From the NCBI GenBank assembly GCA_910584205.1, contig CAJUAA010000019.1:1-64000 (forward strand): a stretch of 64,000 nucleotides of DNA, in the 5' to 3' direction. Under the pieces are notes generated by a model that saw only the letters and a program-made list of their open reading frames with translations, was not told the DNA's origin and did no database searches. Both the position numbers and the translations under genes were made by a program. This stretch comes from an uncultured Lachnospiraceae bacterium. GTDB taxonomy: Bacteria; Bacillota; Clostridia; Lachnospirales; Lachnospiraceae. How positions within the stretch are numbered: position 1 is the stretch's first letter; each line of letters begins with the position of its first letter. Of the stretch, positions 16,364-24,525 are shown piece after piece.

Positions 16364-17215
16364 TCAATGAAGAATGTACATAACGAGTTTCATCATGGTT
16401 TCTTTTTCCTGTTCTGCGAATGCGCTGACTGGAGGCGGATACAAATCAGAAGCCGTCTGGGCAGCCAGCAGTACAGAGTACTCTTTTTTCGTATACCAGG
16501 GCCGGTTCATGGAAGAGCGCAGATCACACACGATCTCTTGATAGTGGATTATGTCCCAAAACTGTCGGTACACGACCGGATTAAACCAGTGTATGCATAA
16601 AATCACAACGCCGAACATCCGCCAGCACAGATCCTTTGCCATGATGTGGTTTGTTTCATGCTCCAGAATGATTCGAAGCTCTTTCTCTGTATAGGATTTG
16701 TCAGGAAAAAGAATCAGATTCTTTTTTCCTCTGCGGACAGAAACCGGCGAACAGAGAGTATGGTTGTGATAAAATGAAAGTCCGGCCTTGGGAAAACGCT
16801 TCTGATATTCCAGAAAAAGCTTCTGGCAGTCTCTGCGGCTTATGTCTTTGTTTTCTTTCAGCAGCCTGGAAACTGCTGCATTTCTTTGACAGTTGCTGTT
16901 TATAACCGTTATCAGGCCACAGATCCACACAATACCCAGTAGCCCAAAAACCAGATACATTCCTGGAGACATTCCCAGAAGAAAATCGCCATCGTATATA
17001 ATGTTTCCATGATACCAGCTTATTCTGGAGAAAGATACATACGCAAATGTAACCGGAATCACATACATGAGAAGTGCTGTCTTTCGAACGGCCAGCGCCA
17101 GGAAATAGTTTTCTTTCTTCCAGAATTTTTTCCAGCAGCAGATCACCGCATAAGCCAGACTTCCCGCAACGCTCTCAAACAGCAGACAGGATAGAAACAG
17201 TCTAATCCATTGCAT
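16364..17215 (-). CDS. M56 family membrane metallopeptidase (BlaR1/MecR1-like, no sensor domain)
   Basis: A 283-residue protein with three N-terminal membrane helices (about 5-25, 43-63, 84-104) and a fourth near 200-212. The zinc motif HETNH is at residues 186-190, with a third ligand candidate Glu227 in YQEIVCD, matching the M56 pattern. In BlaR1/MecR1 this domain cleaves the BlaI repressor after a C-terminal penicillin-binding domain senses beta-lactam. Here the protein stops soon after the peptidase, so the signal must come from elsewhere. Its gene overlaps the repressor gene by 14 bp. Confidence 0.88.
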   Translation of the reverse strand: MQWIRLFLSCLLFESVAGSLAYAVICCWKKFWKKENYFLALAVRKTALLMYVIPVTFAYVSFSRISWYHGNIIYDGDFLLGMSPGMYLVFGLLGIVWICGLITVINSNCQRNAAVSRLLKENKDISRRDCQKLFLEYQKRFPKAGLSFYHNHTLCSPVSVRRGKKNLILFPDKSYTEKELRIILEHETNHIMAKDLCWRMFGVVILCIHWFNPVVYRQFWDIIHYQEIVCDLRSSMNRPWYTKKEYSVLLAAQTASDLYPPPVSAFAEQEKETMMKLVMYILH

Positions 17216-17576
17216 CCAGAAGTCTCCTTATTTTTTCTTTTTCATCTTCCGTCAGTTTTGCAGTTCGGGTAAAAGACGCGATCAGCCCATCAAGTCCGCC
17301 CTCTTCCCAGAAGGAGATCTGTCGGTCCAGTTCTCTTTTGCGATAGGACGCTGCTGTAACCAGTGGATAATAATAGAATGTCCGTCCTTTTCTCTCCATT
17401 GACAGATAATTCTTTTTCACCATTCTGCTCAGAAACGTGGAGATGGTCTGTACCTTCCACTTTTTATCATATCGTTCGTTTGTTTGCATCATGATTTCCT
17501 GTACTGTCAACGGATCTTCATTCTCCCAGATTGTTTTCATTACTAAAAGTTCGCTGTCTGTCAGCCAGTTCTGCAT
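17202..17576 (-). CDS. BlaI/MecI/CopY family transcriptional repressor
   Basis: A 124-residue winged-helix protein. DSELLVMKTIWENEDPLTVQEI is the conserved first part and KWKVQTISTFLSRMVKKNYLSMERKGRTFYYYP covers the recognition helix and wing, including the T-I-x-T/S-x-L-x-R-x-x-x-K family motif. It is the first gene of the operon and is preceded by a promoter with ACTA/TAGT half-sites (17596-17664). It is the expected target of the M56 peptidase encoded next. No beta-lactamase or mecA-like gene is present. Confidence 0.92.
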   Translation of the reverse strand: MQNWLTDSELLVMKTIWENEDPLTVQEIMMQTNERYDKKWKVQTISTFLSRMVKKNYLSMERKGRTFYYYPLVTAASYRKRELDRQISFWEEGGLDGLIASFTRTAKLTEDEKEKIRRLLDAMD

Positions 17577-17595
17577 CTCATTTCCTCAGCTTTCA

Positions 17596-17664
17596 ACTAT
17601 TCAATTACATAAATAGTACAACTAATGATATAGTTATATTATCGCTTTTTAAACAGATATGCAA
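17596..17664 (-). promoter_or_regulatory. Promoter with BlaI/MecI-type operators for the island operon
   Basis: On the minus strand, -35 TTGCAT (17659-17664) and -10 TAATAT (17636-17641) are 17 bp apart. Immediately downstream, ACTA-6 bp-TAGT (17621-17634) has the same half-sites and spacing as the known MecI/BlaI operator core. Further half-sites are TAGT at 17614-17617 and ACTA at 17596-17599; ACTATT/AATAGT (17596-17601 and 17612-17617) also forms a longer dyad. The first site would cover the transcription start, as expected for a repressor. Confidence 0.75.
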
Positions 17665-17680
17665 CACTTTTTTGTATTTA

Positions 17681-18865
17681 TTAAAAAAAAGACCGCTCCA
17701 TCATATAGTCCACCACCGCCTCCGACGCGTGTCCGTCGTCGTAGTAATCCATCATTTCCATAAACGAATCCCGTTTTTCCTTCCACCGTTCTTCGGAATA
17801 TTCCAGGATATTCCGGATCATCTCCTCGTTGGAAAAGGCCTTTGGGACGGGCAGATCCTCCAGTTCCAGATAGTATCCCTTGTCCCGTTTCATTTCTTCA
17901 TAGTCCTCCGCATAGAAAAAGGAAAGCCGGTCCAGCTGGATGTAGTCAAAGCCGCAGGAAGAGTAGTCGGTGATGACCGCGTCCCCTGCCGCCAGCAGTT
18001 CCTGGGAGTTGTCATAGGGCGAGGCGTTCAGGACCCGGTCCGTATACCGGATATCAAAATCCGCCGCGTTGACGTTGGGATGCAGCCGCACCAGCATGAT
18101 CCATCTGCCGCCGAACCGTTTTTCAAAGGCGTTAAGACACCCTTCAAAGTCCAGATGGTATACATGGAGCTTCCGGTTTTCCCGCCAGGTGGGAACGTAG
18201 AGCACCAGCTTTGCATCTTCCGGAAGCTGGTAGAAAGTTCGGATTTTCCGGCGCATAGCGGGAGTGTCCTGAAAATACAGGTCATTTTTGGGGAGTCCCT
18301 TTTCCAGAATCGGTCCGTCGTACCAGAAGCAGCTGTGAAAACAGCGGGTCCAGAACCGGCAGTTGCTCAGAAGAAGATCAATGTGTTCCGAATCCTTTTT
18401 GGCGTAGGCAATGTATTCCGGGCTCAGACCGGTTCCCGCGTCGCGCTCGATCCGTTTCAGTCCGGGGCCCGCATGCCACGTATGGATGTAGGTCTGATTC
18501 TTCTTTTTCTTAAAATAATACAGCTTTCTCGTATTATCCACCCAGATTCCCGCCGTGGACATGTGATAGACAAAGCGTAACGTATTCGGACGGATGACGG
18601 TAAGCTCCGTCGGAAACGTACATCCGGGTTTTTCGCAGACCCAGTATAACCGGTGGGGGATCCTGCGGCGGATGCATTCCTCCGCAATGTACCGGGGATT
18701 GTCTCCGAAGCCGCCGCCGTTGAAATTACTGAACAGGATCTTCTGTTTCTGGACGGGCAGCAGGGAACAGGCCTGCCAGGCCCACCAGATCAGGGCGCCG
18801 TGCAGGGCGGGGTACAGCCTGGAAAGCAGGGGATACAAAGGGGATCGACGCAGTTTTTCTATCAT
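17681..18865 (-). CDS. CDP-glycerol:glycerophosphate glycerophosphotransferase-like (TagB/TagF family)
   Basis: A ~394-residue protein. HTWHAGPGLKRI and the late TDYSSCGFDYIQLDR motif are hallmarks of the glycerophosphotransferase catalytic domain of TagB/TagF; LVLYVPTWRE and RLHPN are also typical. It has only the catalytic module, no N-terminal glycosyltransferase. It polymerises or adds phospho-polyol units to a lipid-linked acceptor. ATG 18865 with GGAG upstream is preferred to the GTG at 18895, which has no good ribosome site. It belongs to the surface-glycan locus interrupted by the BlaI island. Confidence 0.85.
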   Translation of the reverse strand: MIEKLRRSPLYPLLSRLYPALHGALIWWAWQACSLLPVQKQKILFSNFNGGGFGDNPRYIAEECIRRRIPHRLYWVCEKPGCTFPTELTVIRPNTLRFVYHMSTAGIWVDNTRKLYYFKKKKNQTYIHTWHAGPGLKRIERDAGTGLSPEYIAYAKKDSEHIDLLLSNCRFWTRCFHSCFWYDGPILEKGLPKNDLYFQDTPAMRRKIRTFYQLPEDAKLVLYVPTWRENRKLHVYHLDFEGCLNAFEKRFGGRWIMLVRLHPNVNAADFDIRYTDRVLNASPYDNSQELLAAGDAVITDYSSCGFDYIQLDRLSFFYAEDYEEMKRDKGYYLELEDLPVPKAFSNEEMIRNILEYSEERWKEKRDSFMEMMDYYDDGHASEAVVDYMMERSFF

Positions 18866-18972
18866 GAGGAACGCTCCAATTCGGTGATTTTTCACATGCC
18901 TGCCGGTACATGGCCCGGAGCATGAAAAGCAGTCTGGTTTTTCATGTGTCAGTGGTTAGTGTAACATATGCC

Positions 18973-19001
18973 TTGTTTACGGTCAAATCCTGTGTTAAAA
19001 T
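18973..19001 (+). promoter_or_regulatory. Probable promoter for acyltransferase-pyrFKD operon
   Basis: TTGTTT (18973-18978) and TAAAAT (18996-19001) with a 17-bp spacer precede the gene at 19053. It is the only promoter-like pair seen upstream of pyrF before the overlapping acyltransferase gene. Confidence 0.5.
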
Positions 19002-19052
19002 ATATATCTGATATTTGAAAACAGCTTATCGTTCGTGGTGGAGGCAGATTTT

Positions 19053-20060
19053 TTGATAAAAGAGCGAAATGAAACGCTGGACTGCCTGAAGGGGATTGCG
19101 ATCCTTCTGGTCATGTTCGGCCATGTACAGGTGCACAACCATATGACCGATCCATATGTGTATGATGTGATCAAATCTCTGCAGATGCCGCTTTTTTTCC
19201 TGATCAGCGGATATCTGGCGGGGGCGGGTACAAAGGTGGAAAATGTCCGGCAGTACCGGGAGCGGATGTGCAGGCGTGCCGTTTCCTATCTGCTTCCGTT
19301 TTTTTCCTGGCTGACCATACAGCACATCACGTATGTGCCCAGGGCGTGGAAGACGGCGCTGTTTCAGCTGGATTACGGCCTCTGGTTTCTGATGACGCTG
19401 TTTCTGTTTACCTGGATCGCGTATACGGCGCAGCTGGTTCAGGCGAAGGTGAAGAGCGAATGGGGGCTGTGGGCCGTGATCTTCGGGGGCTGCGGCCTGA
19501 TCCTTGGGTCGTATCTGGCCGGGGTGACCTTCTTAAGCCCGGCGCTTCTGGTCATCTATCTGCCGTACTATGTGAGCGCTTATTTCTGCGGTCTGCATCC
19601 GGAGCTTCTGCCAGACCGGATACCGGCGCCTGTCCGGCGGCGGGCGGCGTACGCGGGCGGACTGGCCTTTCTCGGGATGGCGGCGTTCCTTGATCTGGTG
19701 ACCGTGACAGGCATCCGGATGCTGGGGATTCAGACCGTTGCCTCGTTTCTCGGCTGTCTGGCGGTTATTCAGCTGGTGATGGACTGGAAGGAGAACCGTA
19801 TTAAATCAAAGCTGGCGCGGCTGGGGCATTATACGCTGGAGATCTATGTGCTTCATTATCTGTTTGCAGCCGTACTGAATCCGGACAGAACCGCATTTGT
19901 TTTCTGGAGTCCGGCAGGACTTTTGTACAGCGCAGCGGCATTTGCGGCCATGAGCCTGATTACGGCGGTATTGATCCGCTTTATTGATCGGATCGCGCCG
20001 CTTCGGTTCCTGCTGTTTGGGAAAAATAATTGTATTTCTAAAGAAGGAGACAAAAAATGA
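19053..20060 (+). CDS. Acyltransferase family 3 membrane protein (third copy)
   Basis: A ~335-residue multi-spanning protein with LDCLKGIAILLVMFGHVQVH (conserved first-helix His) and a late LGHYTLEIYVLHYLF motif. I favour the TTG at 19053, 8 bp after GGAGG, over the GTG at 19035, which has no ribosome site. The family includes O-acetyltransferases acting on extracellular polysaccharide. Unusually, its stop overlaps the start of pyrF by 4 bp (ATGA), linking a surface-modification gene to pyrimidine synthesis. Confidence 0.82.
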   Translation: MIKERNETLDCLKGIAILLVMFGHVQVHNHMTDPYVYDVIKSLQMPLFFLISGYLAGAGTKVENVRQYRERMCRRAVSYLLPFFSWLTIQHITYVPRAWKTALFQLDYGLWFLMTLFLFTWIAYTAQLVQAKVKSEWGLWAVIFGGCGLILGSYLAGVTFLSPALLVIYLPYYVSAYFCGLHPELLPDRIPAPVRRRAAYAGGLAFLGMAAFLDLVTVTGIRMLGIQTVASFLGCLAVIQLVMDWKENRIKSKLARLGHYTLEIYVLHYLFAAVLNPDRTAFVFWSPAGLLYSAAAFAAMSLITAVLIRFIDRIAPLRFLLFGKNNCISKEGDKK

Positions 20061-20986
20061 TTAACCGATTGATTGAGAAGATTCAGAAGACGGGGGCGCC
20101 GGTTGTGGCGGGGCTGGATCCCATGCTTTCGTATGTGCCGGAGCATGTGCAGAAGGCGGCGTATGCGGAGTACGGGGAGACGCTGCGGGGCGCGGCGGAG
20201 GCCGTCTGGCAGTTCAATAAGGAGATCGTGGACCATATCTGGGACCTGATCCCTGCGGTAAAGCCCCAGATTGCCATGTATGAGCAGTTCGGCGTGGAGG
20301 GGATGGAAGCCTATAAAAAGACGGTGGACTACTGTAAATCCAAAGGGCTGATCGTCATCGGAGATGTAAAGAGGGGGGATATCGGTTCCACCTCGGCGGC
20401 CTATGCTGTGGGGCATCTGGGAAAGGTGCGGGTGGGCAGCAGGGTATACGCGGGATTTGACGAGGATTTTGCCACCGTGAATCCCTATCTTGGCTCTGAC
20501 GGAATCAAGCCGTTTATCCAGGTTTGTAAGGAGGAGAAGAAAGGACTGTTTATTCTGGTCAAGACGTCCAATCCGTCCAGCGGGGAATTCCAGGACCGGC
20601 TGGTGGACGGAAAGCCTCTTTATGAGCTGGTGGGCGAGAAGGTGGCCGAGTGGGGAGCCGACCACTGCGGGGACACGTACAGCTATATCGGCGCCGTGGT
20701 GGGCGCCACGTATCCGGAGCAGGGAAAGGCCCTTCGCAGGGTGATGCCCAAATCCTTCATTCTGGTGCCGGGTTACGGGGCTCAGGGAGGAAAAGGAAAG
20801 GATCTGGTTCATTTCTTCAATGAGGACGGCCTTGGAGCCATTGTGAACTCTTCCAGGGGCATTATCGCGGCGTATAAGCAGGAGGCCTATGCGGCGTACG
20901 GGGAGGAGCATTTTGGAGAAGCGTCCAGGGCGGCCGTGGAGGATATGATCGCGGATATCAGGGGCGCGCTGGAGGCGGCGCTTTAA
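20057..20986 (+). CDS. pyrF: Orotidine 5'-phosphate decarboxylase (long form)
   Basis: A 309-residue PyrF of the long, type-2 class. The catalytic D-x-K-x-x-D motif is seen in GDVKRGDIGS, and VPGYGAQGG near the end is the phosphate-binding loop. It converts OMP to UMP, the last step of UMP synthesis. ATG 20057 has AAGGAG upstream and overlaps the acyltransferase stop. pyrK and pyrD follow in the same direction. Confidence 0.95.
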   Translation: MINRLIEKIQKTGAPVVAGLDPMLSYVPEHVQKAAYAEYGETLRGAAEAVWQFNKEIVDHIWDLIPAVKPQIAMYEQFGVEGMEAYKKTVDYCKSKGLIVIGDVKRGDIGSTSAAYAVGHLGKVRVGSRVYAGFDEDFATVNPYLGSDGIKPFIQVCKEEKKGLFILVKTSNPSSGEFQDRLVDGKPLYELVGEKVAEWGADHCGDTYSYIGAVVGATYPEQGKALRRVMPKSFILVPGYGAQGGKGKDLVHFFNEDGLGAIVNSSRGIIAAYKQEAYAAYGEEHFGEASRAAVEDMIADIRGALEAAL

Positions 20987-21075
20987 ACCCGACGGACACA
21001 AGCCCCGGAACGAGACAGTATCTGCCCGGATACGTTAGAGGGCGGATGCAAAACGGTGAATCAGGAGAGAAGAAG

Positions 21076-21843
21076 ATGAAATATAAAGAATCAGCGACAG
21101 TGGTCGAGCAGAAAAAGATTGCGGCAAAGATCTACAGCCTGTGGATTCAGGCCGGCCGGATCGCCGGGGAAGCGAAGCCGGGGCAGTTTCTGTCTCTGTA
21201 CAGCAAGGATGAGAGCCGGATGCTCCCGCGGCCCATCAGCATCTGCGAGATCGACCGGGAGGGCGGAAGGCTCCGCATGGTGTACCGGGTGGCCGGCAGA
21301 GGAACGGAGGAATTTTCCCGTCTGGCGCCCGGCGATCGGATTGAGGTGCTGGGGCCACTGGGGAACGGTTTTCCGCTGGATACCGGTGCGAAAAAAGCGT
21401 TTCTCATGGGGGGCGGCATCGGAATCCCGCCCATGGTGCAGCTTGCCCGGGAACTGGATCTGGAAGTACAGGTGATCGCGGGCTATCGGGACGAGCAGTT
21501 TCTGACGAAGGAACTGGCCGGAAACGGCGCCCTCTATGTTGCGACCGAGGACGGAAGCGCCGGAACGAAGGGAAATGTCATGGACGCCGTCCGGGAACAC
21601 GGCCTGACGGCGGATATCATCTATGCCTGCGGCCCCAAACCCATGCTTCGGGCTGTAAAAGCGTATGCGGAGGAGCAGGGAATCCCCTGCTGGATTTCCA
21701 TGGAGGAGCGGATGGCATGCGGGATCGGCGCGTGCCTTGCCTGCGTGTGCCGGTCGAAAGAGGTGGACGGACATACGCATGTACATAACAAAAGAGTATG
21801 CAAGGACGGTCCGGTGTTCTTGAGTACGGAGGTGGAGCTGTGA
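21076..21843 (+). CDS. pyrK: Dihydroorotate dehydrogenase electron-transfer subunit
   Basis: A 255-residue flavo-iron-sulfur protein. FAD-binding RPISI motif, NAD-binding GGGIGIPP, and a C-terminal 2Fe-2S cluster (CGIGACLACVC plus a later Cys in RVCKDG). PyrK passes electrons from PyrD to NAD+ in class 1B enzymes. ATG 21076 has GGAGAG upstream and is preferred to the earlier in-frame ATG at 21046. The stop overlaps the GTG start of pyrD. Confidence 0.95.
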   Translation: MKYKESATVVEQKKIAAKIYSLWIQAGRIAGEAKPGQFLSLYSKDESRMLPRPISICEIDREGGRLRMVYRVAGRGTEEFSRLAPGDRIEVLGPLGNGFPLDTGAKKAFLMGGGIGIPPMVQLARELDLEVQVIAGYRDEQFLTKELAGNGALYVATEDGSAGTKGNVMDAVREHGLTADIIYACGPKPMLRAVKAYAEEQGIPCWISMEERMACGIGACLACVCRSKEVDGHTHVHNKRVCKDGPVFLSTEVEL

Positions 21844-22745
21844 GGAATACGAAGGTAATGCTGGCTGGCGTAGAGCTTAAGAATCCGGTCATGACGGCGT
21901 CCGGGACCTTTGGTTCCGGCGCGGAATACAGTGAATTTTACGATCTGGGCGTGCTGGGTGCGGTGGTGACCAAGGGGGTCGCCCATACGCCGTGGCCGGG
22001 CAATCCCACGCCGCGCATTGCGGAGACAGGGTGCGGCATGCTGAACGCCATCGGGCTTCAGAATCCCGGGATCGAGGTGTTTGTGGAGCGTGATCTTCCG
22101 TTTCTTCGGAAATACGACACCAGAGTCATTGTCAATGTGTGCGGGAAGACCGTGGAGGACTACTGCGCGGTGGTAGAGCGCCTCTCTGCAGAGCCGGTGG
22201 ACCTTCTGGAAATCAATGTGTCCTGCCCCAACGTCAAGGAGGGCGGCATCGCTTTCGGTCAGGATCCGAAAGCGCTGGAGGCCATTACGCGGGAAGTGAA
22301 AAAACATGCCCGCCAGCCGGTCATCATGAAGCTGAGTCCCAATGTGACGGATATTGCGGAGATGGCGAGAGCGGCGGAGGCGGGCGGAGCGGACGTGCTC
22401 TCCCTGATCAATACGATCACGGGCATGAAGATTGACATTCACAGAAGGACCTTTGCCATAGCCAACAGGACCGGAGGCATGTCCGGTCCGGCGGTCAAAC
22501 CGGTGGCTGTCCGCATGGTATATCAGGCGGCGCAGGCAGTGAAGCTTCCGATCATCGGCATGGGAGGCATCTGCAGCGGAGAGGACGCCATGGAGTTCAT
22601 CCTGGCAGGCGCCACGGCAGTGGCGGTGGGAACCGCGAACTTTGCGGACCCTTACGCGGCGAAAAAAGTGGCGGAAGGGATCGAAGCTTACATGCGGCAG
22701 TATCAGGTGGAGGATATCCGGGAGCTGGCCGGAGCAGTGAGATAA
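21840..22745 (+). CDS. pyrD: Dihydroorotate dehydrogenase, catalytic subunit (class 1B)
   Basis: A 301-residue FMN TIM-barrel enzyme. The active-site cysteine is in EINVSCPNVKEGG, and the FMN phosphate loops are at GGADVLSLIN and GMGGICSGEDA. It oxidises dihydroorotate to orotate with PyrK. Start is GTG 21840 with GGAGGTGG 5 bp upstream, overlapping the pyrK stop by 4 bp (GTGA). Confidence 0.95.
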   Translation: MRNTKVMLAGVELKNPVMTASGTFGSGAEYSEFYDLGVLGAVVTKGVAHTPWPGNPTPRIAETGCGMLNAIGLQNPGIEVFVERDLPFLRKYDTRVIVNVCGKTVEDYCAVVERLSAEPVDLLEINVSCPNVKEGGIAFGQDPKALEAITREVKKHARQPVIMKLSPNVTDIAEMARAAEAGGADVLSLINTITGMKIDIHRRTFAIANRTGGMSGPAVKPVAVRMVYQAAQAVKLPIIGMGGICSGEDAMEFILAGATAVAVGTANFADPYAAKKVAEGIEAYMRQYQVEDIRELAGAVR

Positions 22746-22756
22746 GCGATCCTGCG

Positions 22757-22808
22757 TTGAAAATGTTGTTTATCTATGGTAAGATGAAAAAAATCAGAAT
22801 GATTCTGA
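22757..22808 (+). promoter_or_regulatory. pyrE promoter with an operator-like palindrome
   Basis: TTGAAA (22757-22762) and TAAGAT (22780-22785) are 17 bp apart. A perfect 7+1+7 palindrome TCAGAATGATTCTGA (22794-22808) covers the expected start of transcription. It has no T-run, so it looks like a repressor site or short leader hairpin rather than a terminator. No PyrR-type attenuator sequence was seen. Confidence 0.6.
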
Positions 22809-22835
22809 ACAAAATGGATGGAGGTTGTCAGATAG

Positions 22836-23531
22836 ATGGAACAGTATAAGCAGGAATTTATTGAATTTATGATCGACTGCCAGGTTCTGAAATTTGGAGA
22901 TTTCGTGACCAAGAGCGGCAGAAAGACCCCGTTTTTTGTGAATACCGGGTTTTACCGTACCGGAGCGCAGCTGCGGAAGCTGGGGGCGTATTATGCGAAG
23001 GCGATCCATGACCGTTTCGGACTTGAGTTTGACGTGCTGTTCGGCCCGGCCTATAAGGGGATCCCGCTGACGGTGGCGGCGACGATCGCCATCAGCGAAC
23101 AGTACGGAAAGGACATCCGTTACTGTTCCAACCGGAAAGAAGTGAAGGACCACGGAGATAAGGGCATTCTTCTGGGGAGCCCCATGGGAGACGGGGACCG
23201 GGTTGTGATCATCGAGGACGTGACGACGGCGGGCACGTCGATTCAGGAGACGCTTCCGATCATCCGCGCGCAGGGAAATGTGCAGCCTGTGGGCCTTGTG
23301 GTGTCCGTAGACCGCATGGAAAGAGGGCAGGGCGAGAAAAGTGCGTTGCAGGAGATCCAGGAGACCTACGGCCTTCAGACGACGGCGATCGTGACCATGG
23401 CGGAGGTGGTGGAGCACCTGTATAACCGTCCGTACAAAGGGAAAGTGATCATTGACGATGCATTAAAGGCGGCGATTGACGCATACTATGAACAGTATGG
23501 TGTACGACAGGGAGGATATGCGCATGAATAA
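22836..23531 (+). CDS. pyrE: Orotate phosphoribosyltransferase
   Basis: A 231-residue type I phosphoribosyltransferase with the PRPP loop VVIIEDVTTAGTS and the FGPAYKGIPL substrate loop. It makes OMP from orotate and PRPP. ATG 22836 follows GGATGGAGG. It has its own promoter, separate from pyrFKD immediately upstream. A small membrane-protein gene overlaps its 3' end by 8 bp. Confidence 0.95.
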   Translation: MEQYKQEFIEFMIDCQVLKFGDFVTKSGRKTPFFVNTGFYRTGAQLRKLGAYYAKAIHDRFGLEFDVLFGPAYKGIPLTVAATIAISEQYGKDIRYCSNRKEVKDHGDKGILLGSPMGDGDRVVIIEDVTTAGTSIQETLPIIRAQGNVQPVGLVVSVDRMERGQGEKSALQEIQETYGLQTTAIVTMAEVVEHLYNRPYKGKVIIDDALKAAIDAYYEQYGVRQGGYAHE

Positions 23532-23679
23532 TGAGAAAACATACAAGACCATGGCAAATGTGGGAGCCGGGGATCTGGCAATCGGCATCATTGTCCTGGT
23601 GACCGGCATCGTGACGGGGATTCTGATGATTATTAACGGAGCACGCCTGCTGAAAGGGAAATCCGACCTGATGTTCTGA
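23524..23679 (+). CDS. 51-residue single-helix membrane protein
   Basis: A short gene starting at ATG 23524 (AGGAGG about 10 bp upstream), overlapping the end of pyrE. The product has a soluble N-terminus of ~17 residues, one long helix of Ile/Val/Gly (LAIGIIVLVTGIVTGILMII), and a short LLKGKSDLMF tail. No function is known. Translational coupling to pyrE and the following terminator support it as a real gene. Confidence 0.6.
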   Translation: MNNEKTYKTMANVGAGDLAIGIIVLVTGIVTGILMIINGARLLKGKSDLMF

Positions 23680-23690
23680 CGGGACGACGG

Positions 23691-23741
23691 CTGCTGTAAA
23701 CGACGGTCCGGTCAGCGGGCGCTGTTTACAGCAGTTTTTTT
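23691..23741 (+). terminator. Intrinsic terminator after pyrE operon
   Basis: CTGCTGTAAAC (23691-23701) pairs perfectly with GTTTACAGCAG (23724-23734), followed by seven T residues (23735-23741). Confidence 0.9.
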
Positions 23742-23755
23742 AGAAGGAGCGTTAT

Positions 23756-24229
23756 GTGAAAAAAGAGACAGAAACGTATATCCGGCAGGCAAGCCGTATG
23801 TTTTTCGGCCTCTATCTTCTGCTTCTGATCTATCTGATGTTTTTTGCGGAGGACTGGGGACGTACCATGCTGGAGGGGGATTACCGGTATAATCTGGTGC
23901 CGTTTCGGGAGATCAGGCGTTATCTGGTCTATTACAGGCAGATCGGCCTGCGGCGGGTGTTCTGGAATATTCCCGGAAATATCATCGGATTTATACCTTA
24001 TGGTGCTCTTCTTCCTGCCATGCGAAGGAAAAAAATGGGGTTTTGGAAGGTTGCCCTGCTCAGCTTTGAACTGACTCTCTTCATAGAAGTCTCTCAGCTG
24101 ATCCTCCGGGTGGGAAGCTGCGATGTGGACGACATGATCCTGAACACGCTGGGCGGATGCATCGGATATGGGATCTACCGGGCGGTATTTCATAAAAAGG
24201 AAAAGAAAGCTTATGAGGAGACGGTATAA
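23756..24229 (+). CDS. VanZ family membrane protein
   Basis: A 157-residue protein with four hydrophobic segments. The N-terminal LLLLIYLMFFA helix, YNLVPFREI, the NIPGNIIGFIPYGALLP stretch and the C-terminal CDVDDMILNTLGGCIGYGIY are the conserved blocks of VanZ. Start is GTG 23756 after AGAAGGAG. VanZ-type proteins are linked to teicoplanin resistance and cell-envelope functions in some species, but a role here cannot be stated. Confidence 0.85.
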   Translation: MKKETETYIRQASRMFFGLYLLLLIYLMFFAEDWGRTMLEGDYRYNLVPFREIRRYLVYYRQIGLRRVFWNIPGNIIGFIPYGALLPAMRRKKMGFWKVALLSFELTLFIEVSQLILRVGSCDVDDMILNTLGGCIGYGIYRAVFHKKEKKAYEETV

Positions 24230-24521
24230 ATTTACAGACAGAAACCAGTCAAAACAGGGAATCGTATCCAGCGTCATCGGCATGATGGCGCTGCTGCTGA
24301 CGGGGAGCATGGTGGCGGCCGCCTATCTGGAATACGGGGAGGCGGGGAAGCTGATCGCCGTCCTGGGATTTCTGGCGCTGCTCCTTTCGCTGGTCGGACT
24401 GTATCATGGTTTCCGGGGACTGGGAGAGGAAGATACTTATAAAGGATTTCCATATGCGGGATGCGTGTTGAACGGGCTGGTGCTGATCGCATTTGCGGGA
24501 ATCTACATGTTAGGATGGTAG
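24213..24521 (+). CDS. DUF6142-like small membrane protein
   Basis: A 102-residue protein with a basic N-terminus (MRRRYKFTDRNQSKQG) and three membrane helices. The pattern agrees with DUF6142, a small clostridial family of unknown function. ATG 24213 overlaps the VanZ gene by 17 bp. It lies 4 bp upstream of the aminopeptidase gene and is probably co-transcribed with it. Confidence 0.65.
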   Translation: MRRRYKFTDRNQSKQGIVSSVIGMMALLLTGSMVAAAYLEYGEAGKLIAVLGFLALLLSLVGLYHGFRGLGEEDTYKGFPYAGCVLNGLVLIAFAGIYMLGW

Positions 24522-24525
24522 TGGA

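Noticed and set aside
17202..17664. A beta-lactam resistance (bla/mec) locus
   Set aside because: BlaI and M56 proteins are present, but the M56 protein has no penicillin-binding sensor domain and there is no beta-lactamase or mecA-like gene in the window.
20987..21075. PyrR attenuator between pyrF and pyrK
   Set aside because: No PyrR-binding loop or terminator/antiterminator pair was found in this 89-bp gap.
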